64,000 bases of DNA, taken from assembly GCA_963677165.2 (NCBI GenBank), contig CAXXSX010000001.1:620001-684000 (forward strand). The letters are read 5' to 3'. The notes beneath the pieces are model-generated. The model made no database searches. It saw only the letters and a list, made by a program, of their open reading frames with translations, and was not told the origin of the DNA. Position numbers and translations under genes: made by a program. Below, piece after piece: positions 45,031 through 51,866 of the stretch. Position 1 is the first letter of the stretch; every line of letters starts with the position of its first letter. Source of the stretch: JAFGXT01 sp963677165. Lineage in GTDB: Bacteria > Verrucomicrobiota > Lentisphaeria > Victivallales > SZUA-371.

Positions 45031-45097
45031 GCCGTCGTTTACCGTGATCGTCGGTTCCTGGCTGTTAAAGAGAAATACGGATTTGACCGATAGGTAA
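45031..45097 (+). pseudogene. Relic of the 3' end of a second yibE/F gene
   Basis: Reading 45035-45097 gives SFTVIVGSWLLKRNTDLTDR and a stop, matching the end of the YibE/F protein (PFTAIVGSWLLKRKNIANYG) with most bases identical, for example GTCGGTTCCTGGCTG. No start or upstream part remains. The rest of the 304-bp gap (45010-45313) holds no gene that I can see. Confidence 0.75.
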
Positions 45098-45313
45098 TTA
45101 TGATGTGGGTGAGATAAATTTTTGCCTTGTAGCAGTTTTTTATATTATTAAAAATATGACAGATGTTTGAAAAAACCTTGAAAAATCAGTTTTTTGCCTT
45201 TAAAATCGACAAATGGGGTTGTTTTATTAAGTTGCGCCCTTAAAATACTTGTTTTATCCGGTTTGTCCGGGTGTTAGTTTTTGATTTGTAATTAACTATG
45301 GAATCCTGTTAAA

Positions 45314-46864
45314 ATGATTCTGCATCATAATTCAGACGTTAATCTGACTTATCCGGTTATCATTATGCGTAACGGAGGGTTGGATGGCGTTGCGCTTCAG
45401 GCCAGAGAGTATCGTTATCTACTGAACAAACTGGATGTGAACGTCCATGTTATTACCGGTAGATGTGAGACTAAATTCGCTACGACAAATCCGATCGGGC
45501 ATAAGCAGACAACTTTGTCTCGACTGGATTTTTATCATAAAAGCTCCAAACTGCTGTTTGCCAACCAGTTCATGTCCGGCCCGGAGACGGAAGAGGCCGA
45601 CAAAATTTCCGATGAGGAATGGTTCAAGCTTTTTGATGAGCACAAAAATAAGATTCGTGAAAAGATTGATGCGATTCTAAAGAAGATATCTTATAATACT
45701 CCGGTTTTGGTTTATAACCTGATATCTTTGCGTCATGCACAGCCGGCAGCGGCGGTGGCAATCCGTGAATTGATGGAAAAGTATCCGCAGCGTGCCTTTA
45801 TCAGTCATTCTGCGGACCCGGATGCGGAACGGCCGGAAAAGATCAACCGGATTAAGCCGGAATGTTTGAAGTTGATTTCCGCTTTCGGCCCCGATAAAGA
45901 ATATTCCGGCGGACCTTACAACTTTAATAATTTGTATCATATCGTGTTGAATCCTACTCAGCGTGATAATTTTATCAATAAATACGGCATCCCGGCTGAC
46001 CATGTGTTTGAAATTCCGGATTTTCTGGAGTTTGCGACCAAGGAACCGATTGTTCGTAAATATCCCAAGAAGATCTTTATGGATTTCATGGCAGACCGCA
46101 TGTTGAAGACCACGAAGAAATCCTACCGCTACTGTACCGGTGAAGTTGATAAGGAAACCGTATTTTTCCTGTCGCCGGTACGTCCGGTATACCGCAAGCG
46201 TTTGAAGGAAGCTATGCTGGCTGCCATGGAGTATGGTAAGTCCCGCGAGTGTGGAGTTGCCTTTGTGGTAACTCATCCGAATACTGACGACAAGCAGTAT
46301 TTTATGGATAGCTTGGAATTCGCGGAGCTCATCGGTTTGCCGTATTATCATCTGGGCGAATCTTTCACTTTGGATACGCTTGATACGGTTTATGAAAACC
46401 TGGCGGCTTGTAAATGCATTGGTGTGATTGCCAGTAGTGCTGGGGGCTGGGAAAACGCTCTTAATGAAATGGCTCGCGAGTGTATTCCGTTCTTTATGGA
46501 TTACAACCTGAATTCATATAAACCATTGACTGAGGAAATTGGTATAAAAACTCACGGGGTTGATTTTGGCGCGTTAACAGAAGCAGTCAAAGAGATTGAG
46601 GAAAGCGGAGAATATAAGCCGAGCCAATATTTTGATCATCCGTTTATGCGGCGCTATTTCGACTGGACTGACACCATGATTGATGAAGATAAACGTTATG
46701 AACTGGTTGAACATAATTATCGTAAAGCTTACGATTATCTGTCTCATGAAGCGACGATGCCGAAACTGGTAAACAGCATTAATTTTATTTATGCGCGGCA
46801 TGGTTCTCCGGATGATTTTGCGGAAGCTGAGGATAAAGATAAAAAAGAAAACGCAGAAGAATAA
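45314..46864 (+). CDS. Glycosyltransferase-like protein (GT-B, GT4-like)
   Basis: 516 residues, no signal peptide. The N-terminal part (IIMRNGGLDGVALQAREYRYLLNKLDVNVHVITG) has the glycine-rich loop seen at the start of GT4 enzymes, and the C-terminal half has FLSPVRPVYRKRLKEAM, HLGESFTLDTLDTVYENLAACKCIGVIASSAGGWENALNEMARECIPFF, equivalent to the sugar-nucleotide-binding EAxxxG/P region of GT-B folds. A charged tail (DKDKKENAEE) ends it. Probably a retaining glycosyltransferase; donor and acceptor unknown. It stands alone and is followed by a terminator-like hairpin. Confidence 0.65.
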   Translation: MILHHNSDVNLTYPVIIMRNGGLDGVALQAREYRYLLNKLDVNVHVITGRCETKFATTNPIGHKQTTLSRLDFYHKSSKLLFANQFMSGPETEEADKISDEEWFKLFDEHKNKIREKIDAILKKISYNTPVLVYNLISLRHAQPAAAVAIRELMEKYPQRAFISHSADPDAERPEKINRIKPECLKLISAFGPDKEYSGGPYNFNNLYHIVLNPTQRDNFINKYGIPADHVFEIPDFLEFATKEPIVRKYPKKIFMDFMADRMLKTTKKSYRYCTGEVDKETVFFLSPVRPVYRKRLKEAMLAAMEYGKSRECGVAFVVTHPNTDDKQYFMDSLEFAELIGLPYYHLGESFTLDTLDTVYENLAACKCIGVIASSAGGWENALNEMARECIPFFMDYNLNSYKPLTEEIGIKTHGVDFGALTEAVKEIEESGEYKPSQYFDHPFMRRYFDWTDTMIDEDKRYELVEHNYRKAYDYLSHEATMPKLVNSINFIYARHGSPDDFAEAEDKDKKENAEE

Positions 46865-46920
46865 AGAATTAAGAATAAAAAACTTAATCACTTAATTTTC
46901 TTTCGTGATTTATAAAATTG

Positions 46921-46958
46921 AAGCCGGATTGAAGTATTGTCTTTGATTCGGCTTTGTG
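46921..46958 (+). terminator. Likely intrinsic terminator of the glycosyltransferase-like gene
   Basis: AAGCCGGATT (46921-46930) can pair with GATTCGGCTT (46945-46954) over ten pairs including two G-U, with a 14-nt loop, followed by TTGTGTT. The T-run is weak. Confidence 0.5.
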
Positions 46959-47000
46959 TTATAATAAATTTATTATAATTCTTATAGAGGGGGAAATCTC

Positions 47001-47384
47001 ATGGAAGAAGAAATGATATGTATCTGTTGTCCGGTCGGGTGTCATCTTGCGGTAAATGTAAAATCAGATCATTCCGTTGAGGTCAGCGGCAACCGATGTC
47101 CTAAAGGGGAAGTCTATGGTCGTAATGAAGTCGTTGATCCCAGACGAACAGTTACAGCCGTGGTGAAAACGAATTCTCCGGAGTTTCCGTTTATGCCGGT
47201 TAAGACTGCCAGTGCCATTCCCAAAGACCGCATTCCCAAGCTTCTTTCCACACTATATGGTATGACCGTTGAGGGTCCCCTGGATTCAGGCAAGGTCGTT
47301 ATTAATGATTTCGACGGAACCGGAATCGATGTTGTCCTTACCCGTGGTTCCTACCGTGGCGAACAGGTTTCCGTCAACCGGTAG
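47001..47384 (+). CDS. DUF1667 cysteine-rich protein
   Basis: 127 residues from ATG 47001, with GAGGGGG seven bases upstream. N-terminal CICCPVGCHL (C7, C9, C10, C14) and NRCPKG form a likely metal or Fe-S site; the rest ends VVINDFDGTGIDVVLTR, as in DUF1667. In other bacteria DUF1667 genes sit next to glycerol-3-phosphate dehydrogenase-like and NADH oxidase-like flavoprotein genes; none is near here, so its partner must be elsewhere. Its last 99 bp overlap the convergent YhhN gene. Confidence 0.85.
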   Translation: MEEEMICICCPVGCHLAVNVKSDHSVEVSGNRCPKGEVYGRNEVVDPRRTVTAVVKTNSPEFPFMPVKTASAIPKDRIPKLLSTLYGMTVEGPLDSGKVVINDFDGTGIDVVLTRGSYRGEQVSVNR

Positions 47385-48050
47385 TTTGTGGGGCGTACGG
47401 CTTAGTTTCAGGCACATGGCTGTGCACATGAAAATCAGGGAATAGTAATAAGTCGGCATCAGCAGAAAATTCAATTTTTCCCAGTGAATGAATTCCTTGA
47501 AGGAAATCGTCGTGTCGGAAAAGATCATCAGGGCGATCGCACAGATGAACACGGTTTTTTCCGGCTTGGCCAGACGCAATCCGATTGCGGTGGATAAAGT
47601 CAGGCAGGATAACAGCAGATAAATCAGTACGGCAATTTTTAATGACAACCCCATTCCCTCAAGCGGCAGCAGAAAGATTGCAAAATATACCAACAGTAAA
47701 CTGGTGAAAATTATGCCGAACCATTTGTTGATTTTCCCGTTACATCGCATCAGAATAAAATAATTCAGGTGCATCAGTGCGAAAAACGCGATTCCAAAAA
47801 CAAACAGGAGGTCGCTGTTGCCGCGGTGGAAAAGAAATGAGTCTCCGCAAATGCACCAGACGTAAGCCAGCGGCAGCAGCCAGTCGCTACGACGGGAACT
47901 CCGGTTCCATAATATCATTCCAGCCGTAATCACCAGACAGGTCAATTGAAGTGCGACAGTAATCTTAAAACCATAACGTCCCCGGACATTAGAGATGATT
48001 CCCATTGCCAGTGGAATCAGCGGAAGAATGTAGGCCATCAGTTTTTTCAT
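47286..48050 (-). CDS. YhhN-family membrane protein (lysoplasmalogenase-like)
   Basis: 254 residues with about eight membrane helices. Conserved blocks SDWLLPLAYVWCICGDSFLF, FVFGIAFFALMHLNYFI and a C-terminal MIFSDTTISF fit YhhN/TMEM86, whose members cleave the vinyl-ether bond of lysoplasmalogens. The last 33 residues (after LKLSRTPHK) are non-conserved and lie antisense to the DUF1667 gene, suggesting stop-codon loss. ATG 48050 has AGGG upstream. The 375-bp element M1 is inserted 27 bp upstream, likely within the promoter region. Confidence 0.8.
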   Translation of the reverse strand: MKKLMAYILPLIPLAMGIISNVRGRYGFKITVALQLTCLVITAGMILWNRSSRRSDWLLPLAYVWCICGDSFLFHRGNSDLLFVFGIAFFALMHLNYFILMRCNGKINKWFGIIFTSLLLVYFAIFLLPLEGMGLSLKIAVLIYLLLSCLTLSTAIGLRLAKPEKTVFICAIALMIFSDTTISFKEFIHWEKLNFLLMPTYYYSLIFMCTAMCLKLSRTPHKLPVDGNLFATVGTTGKDNIDSGSVEIINNDLA

Positions 48051-48076
48051 TAACTTTTTCCCTGTAATAATAAATG

Positions 48077-48451
48077 GTTAATGTGCCAAATTTTGTGATA
48101 CAACGAAAAATCATGCTTACTGCAATTACCTTGCAAAATGATTTTTCTGGGTAGCATGCGATCTCCGAGCGCATAAAGCACGTCTGCCACAAACGCCGTA
48201 GACACGGATTCTCAGAAACTATCTATACTCAAATTATTCGTGACTTTAAAAGATTAGGCATTAATCTACACGATAACAGCAAAATTGCTATTTGCGCTCG
48301 GAGATCGCAAGCTACGGCTCACGCCCAAACACCAACCGCCACGAAAATAATATTTTTGTTTTAACTTGCCTTTTGGGCATTAACCCATCTATTCTTATAC
48401 TGGCAATAAACAAGTCCTACCGCTTACCATCACAACTTTTGGCACATTAAC
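48077..48451. mobile_element. 375-bp MITE-like element M1 with 23-bp TIRs and 8-bp target duplication
   Basis: The ends 48077-48099 (GTTAATGTGCC...) and 48429-48451 (...GGCACATTAAC) are inverted repeats with 21 of 23 bases matching. They are flanked by identical 8-mers AATAAATG at 48069-48076 and 48452-48459. A second inverted repeat lies inside (48151-48172 with 48293-48315; GCGATCTCCGAGCGCA core), resembling the core of families A and B. No open reading frame of note. The 8-bp duplication shows transposition by an enzyme encoded elsewhere. Confidence 0.85.
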
Positions 48452-48547
48452 AATAAATGACACCATGATCAGGCACTAGAAAATAGAAGAAATTCGATGA
48501 AATTCAAGAGTATTTTATAAAAAAGGCTGTTCTTTAATATCCAATTT

Positions 48548-48772
48548 GCAATGCCTCACTTATTTCGAGAGTTCAAATGGAGCTGTTGTGTTTGTGTATG
48601 TCTGGGTAGGGCGTGCTCTCCGAGCGCGCCGTCGGCACACCGGTGCCGCAGAGAAAACTTTAGATTTTATCGGTAGCCGTCTGCTGCTGATGCAGCAGCG
48701 GCGTGCTCTCCGAGCGCGCCCGACCCGAAAATGGCTGGTCTAGGTTCTCCACGAAAAGACTGAGCCCTTACG
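48548..48772 (+). mobile_element. Family B MITE-like element, copy B2
   Basis: Closely similar to B1 and B3: left end GCAATGCCTCACTTATTTCGAG, core GGGTAGGGCGTGCTCTCCG, CTGCTGCTGATGCAGCAG hairpin, right end GACTGAGCCCTTAC. Flanks TCCAATTT (48540-48547) and TTCAATTT (48773-48780) agree in 7 of 8 bases, a probable target duplication. After the right flank GCAATGCGTCACT (48781-48793) looks like a second left end. With M1 it accounts for most of the 795-bp gap between 48050 and 48846; nothing else is seen there. Confidence 0.75.
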
Positions 48773-48845
48773 TTCAATTTGCAATGCGTCACTGTTGTTT
48801 TTCCTTAATACGAAGACTCTGGCGCGGCTTTGTCGCGCTGTGCCC

Positions 48846-49343
48846 TTAATAGTTTTTCCAGAGATAGGAAAATACTCTTTGGCTTTTTATTACCGAGTCG
48901 ATTTTTTCCATTGCTTCGGCTAATCCGATGGTCATATCATAGAATTCCTGAATGTCGGTCAGCTGGTTACGGCGACGCGAACAACCGAGTACCGGGGTCA
49001 TGTCGTCGCGGAACGCCGGAGTATAGATCGGACGTCCTTCCCAGCCCATCAAGGTCAGCAACAAATGAGCGGAACGAGACTCTGCCGGATAATCGAGTTT
49101 TGTCAGGGCAATAATATATTGTCCATCGGTGATCGTGTCATTTTTCAGTGAGACGGTTCTTGCATCAGGGCCAAAGCAGTTGATTCTCAGGGCCAGACCT
49201 TCTTCCGGGCCGAACGGAGTGTATTTTACGCTTTCGATGCGGTCATGATAAATCTCCAGGAATTCATGAAACAATGAATGTTTTTCCGTTCCGAAGAATT
49301 CTTCCGGTTTACTGCTTGTCTGGTAGTTTGTTGATGTTTCCAT
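48846..49343 (-). CDS. Soluble protein of unknown function
   Basis: 165 residues, acidic and without signal peptide or membrane segments. The middle has alternating strands (EGLALRINCFGPDARTVSLKNDTITDGQYIIALTKLDYPAESRSAHLLLTLMGWEG), the end is helical (LAEAMEKIDSVIKSQRVFSYLWKNY). No family is recognised. ATG 49343 has GGGGGA seven bases upstream and follows directly on the stop codon of a 55-codon reading frame, so the two are probably translated together. Confidence 0.6.
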   Translation of the reverse strand: METSTNYQTSSKPEEFFGTEKHSLFHEFLEIYHDRIESVKYTPFGPEEGLALRINCFGPDARTVSLKNDTITDGQYIIALTKLDYPAESRSAHLLLTLMGWEGRPIYTPAFRDDMTPVLGCSRRRNQLTDIQEFYDMTIGLAEAMEKIDSVIKSQRVFSYLWKNY

Positions 49344-49511
49344 TTACATATCCCCCGTTTGTGGTGCTTTTCTTATGCGAAAGCAGTACCGGAAGATCGA
49401 ATACACAAAAGAGGCGCATTCAATCACACCCATTGAAGGCATCGCCAAACGCCCGAGAAAAGATATGATGAATGCGCCGAAAAATGAAAGATACGCCCGC
49501 TTATAATACAT
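49344..49511 (-). CDS. Small membrane protein (55 residues), coupled to the downstream unknown gene
   Basis: ATG at 49511 and TAA at 49344-49346, immediately before the ATG of the 165-residue protein. The product MYYKRAYLSFFGAFIISFLG... has one or two hydrophobic stretches (about 7-20 and 25-45) and a basic end (RYCFRIRKAPQ). Direct stop/start contact supports translation; the ribosome binding site is weak. A perfect 10-bp inverted repeat (GGCGCATTCA with TGAATGCGCC, about 49411-49477) overlaps it and could instead mean an RNA structure. Confidence 0.45.
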   Translation of the reverse strand: MYYKRAYLSFFGAFIISFLGRLAMPSMGVIECASFVYSIFRYCFRIRKAPQTGDM

Positions 49512-49844
49512 CCATTATAAACGAGCGCAACTTCCAACATTCTGTTTCTTTTCTCAAAAAAATTGGCGATTTTTCAATGGAAACGGTAATGCTGAAAGCC
49601 ATCGCTATTAAAAATGACTTATGATTGTCTTAAATTCGGTAATCTATAATAAAATTCCTTAATCAATTAAACACTAATATATAGTTTAATTCCCATTCAT
49701 GAAAAAGCAAGTTGCAATTCACAGACTTATGCGGCATATTGGAGCAAAGCATTTGGAAATGGCTTAAGAATTTGTTTGACAGAAATCTTAGTGGAATGTC
49801 CACGGTATGTCCAAGCAAAGGATAATTAATTTTAAGCGTTCAAT
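49512..49844. other. Intergenic region, no gene seen
   Basis: 333 AT-rich bases. Two ATGTCCA 7-mers 11 bp apart (49797 and 49808) lie about 65 bp before the lipoprotein start and could be an operator. A 22-codon reading frame (49699-49767) has no support. Confidence 0.35.
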
Positions 49845-49871
49845 GTGCAAAATGAAGTTAGGTTTGAGCAA

Positions 49872-50834
49872 ATGAAATTGTACCGGATATTATCTATTTT
49901 ATTTTTTGTGCTTGGTGCTTTCTTTTTAGGAGGATGTGAATCCAGCGGTTCTTATTTTGGGGCAAAAATGTATGCCTGCTATGATAATTACGACTCCGCT
50001 GCACGGATGTTAAGAGCCAACATGCCGGAAGAAACTACGGATTGCGACCCTGAAACGGGGTATTTCTGGATGTTTCTGGGCTTTGCCGAAATGCATCGAG
50101 GTATGATTCCTGAAATGCATGAGGCTTTTGCTAAATCGTTGCATTCCGGTCCTCGTCCCGAACTCTATCTTCTCCGGGGAGAATGGTATACGAGGTGTGG
50201 CAATGTGAAGGCTGCTGAAAAAGATTTTAACAGCCTGGAAGCATTACTGAAAAACAATAATTACAGCAACGATTACGGCTATTACCGTTTTCTTGCAATA
50301 CTTGGTTCTCGTCAGTTTCATAAGTCTTTGTGGCTGAAAGTTCGGGATCATGGATTTTATCAGGAGTTTCTGAAGCAACGTCTGATTGGGGGGCGCTGGG
50401 AACTGGAGAAACTGAAGGATACACCAGGGCAGGGGATTTTCTGTCTAAGATGTTTCTCTTCTTCGGAAATTCATAAAATCAGCTATGGAATGAGTCAAAA
50501 AGAAATTCTCTCGCTACTTGGACGACCGGAACAAGTTCGTAAGCTTTACAACACCATGCTGAGTCAGATCGCCTGGGATTATCGGCTGGAAAATAAAGTG
50601 CTGGAATTACGGTTTTCGCCAACCAGCAAGCGTCTGGGGGATATCTATGTTGCGAATGGGTGCTCGAAACACGGAGTCGCTGCAATGCGTCCGATGAAGA
50701 CAAAAAATTATATTGGCAGAAAACCGTATGATTCAAAATTCATTTATACGAAAGAACATCTGCGCGGAACTGACTTCAATTTGCAGTGTCTGGAATGTTT
50801 AAAAGAAAAAATTGGGGAACCCCCTGAAAACTGA
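49872..50834 (+). CDS. Lipoprotein with TPR-like region and SmpA/BamE-like C-terminal domain
   Basis: About 320 residues from ATG 49872. Signal peptide with lipobox FFLGGC, lipidated Cys22. The middle (about 45-140) has helical repeats like TPR units (GYFWMFLGFAEMHRGMIPEMHEAFAKSL, PELYLLRGEWYTRCGNVKAAEKDF). Near residue 205 ISYGMSQKEILSLLGRPEQVRKLYNT...IAWDYRL resembles the SmpA/OmlA (BamE) fold. Should be anchored in the inner or outer membrane, facing the periplasm. No operon partner. Function unknown. Confidence 0.65.
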   Translation: MKLYRILSILFFVLGAFFLGGCESSGSYFGAKMYACYDNYDSAARMLRANMPEETTDCDPETGYFWMFLGFAEMHRGMIPEMHEAFAKSLHSGPRPELYLLRGEWYTRCGNVKAAEKDFNSLEALLKNNNYSNDYGYYRFLAILGSRQFHKSLWLKVRDHGFYQEFLKQRLIGGRWELEKLKDTPGQGIFCLRCFSSSEIHKISYGMSQKEILSLLGRPEQVRKLYNTMLSQIAWDYRLENKVLELRFSPTSKRLGDIYVANGCSKHGVAAMRPMKTKNYIGRKPYDSKFIYTKEHLRGTDFNLQCLECLKEKIGEPPEN

Positions 50835-50932
50835 AATCTCCGGTAAAATTGCTTATTTGTTCCGGTCGACAATGTGTTGTATAAATCGCTGAATGGCGCT
50901 GCTATGCGCTAGTTTATAGGGGGGCTTGAAAC

Positions 50933-51760
50933 TTAACGGAGTTCTCTTCCTCTAAACTCAGAAGGTTTCATTCCGAAACGTTTTTTGAATGCCCGTGCAA
51001 AGTAGTGTGGACTGTCAAATCCGCAGTATCTGGCAATCTGGTTGATCGGATAAGAAGTATTATTCAGCAGGTCGCAGACGTTGTTGAATTTTGTATCGTC
51101 GATATAGCTTTTTACCGACTGACCGAATTTTTCTTTGAAGGCTCGGTAGATGGTAGAACGATCGACGTTAAAACGATCTGCCAGAGTATTGATTTCAGGC
51201 GGATACTCGGCGGTGTCCACCGCGTTTCTTATTTTTTCCGCTAAACTGATTGTGGTTAGTCCTTTTTTTTCGGTCAGGGCCGCAAACACTTCCCAGGCCG
51301 CTTTTACGGCTTGTACCGGCAGAATGTTCGGAGTTTTAAACAGTTTGCCGGTTTGCCGGATTATTTCAGGCAGAAGAGAATTTTTGTCAAGCTTAAGAAT
51401 CGGATTGATTTGAGACACAATCAGACTGGATAGTAACGGGGAATTTTCTGGGATTGCCAGGGTCAGCCAGGAGTAGTGCCACGGGGATTCCGGAAAATCA
51501 TGGTAACTGGTGCGGTTGCGGGGAAACAGCATAAATAGATCACCGGCCTCGGGATAATAGGTTTCATCGTTATATTCAAGGCGACCGCGTCCGGCATGTA
51601 CCAAGTGCAGATTCAATTCCATATTGATCTTGTCGTAGCGGAAGTTTCCCTGACTTTTCAATTTCCCGTAGGTTTTGACGTAGACTTCGGATATCAGTTC
51701 CGGATTTCCTGCCACCGGAAAAATTTTTTGTCCGTCAATATTATTATTGGAATGCACCAT
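50933..51760 (-). CDS. AraC family transcriptional regulator
   Basis: 275 residues: an N-terminal cupin sensor (about 25-120; NLHLVHAGRGRLEYNDETYYPEAGDLFMLFPRN is the AraC_binding pattern) and a C-terminal AraC domain (about 180-275) with INTLADRFNVDRSTIYRAFKEKFGQSVKSYI and INQIARYCGFDSPHYFARAFKKRFGMKPSEFR, both helix-turn-helix units well conserved. It is divergent from the GH36-like alpha-galactosidase, with 106 bp between the starts, and is therefore the likely galactoside-responsive activator of that gene. Confidence 0.9.
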   Translation of the reverse strand: MVHSNNNIDGQKIFPVAGNPELISEVYVKTYGKLKSQGNFRYDKINMELNLHLVHAGRGRLEYNDETYYPEAGDLFMLFPRNRTSYHDFPESPWHYSWLTLAIPENSPLLSSLIVSQINPILKLDKNSLLPEIIRQTGKLFKTPNILPVQAVKAAWEVFAALTEKKGLTTISLAEKIRNAVDTAEYPPEINTLADRFNVDRSTIYRAFKEKFGQSVKSYIDDTKFNNVCDLLNNTSYPINQIARYCGFDSPHYFARAFKKRFGMKPSEFRGRELR

Positions 51761-51790
51761 AATTGTACTTTTTATGCATCCTTTGTGTTG

Positions 51791-51819
51791 TTGTTTATAT
51801 TTATTTGAGCTGTTATAAT
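51791..51819 (+). promoter_or_regulatory. Promoter of the alpha-galactosidase gene
   Basis: TTGTTT (51791-51796), 17-base spacer, TATAAT (51814-51819), about 48 bp upstream of the ATG at 51867. The imperfect -35 fits AraC-activated control. Confidence 0.65.
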
Positions 51820-51866
51820 ATAAATGCGATGAAACAAATAGTCAATTACAGTATGAGGAGTATAGC

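Noticed and set aside
47286..47384. The convergent overlap as evidence that either the DUF1667 or the YhhN gene is false
   Set aside because: Both have clear family motifs outside the overlap; only the YhhN tail is suspect.
49699..49767. 22-codon frame starting MKKQVAIHRLMRHIG
   Set aside because: Too short to support, no ribosome binding site, no similarity that I recognise.
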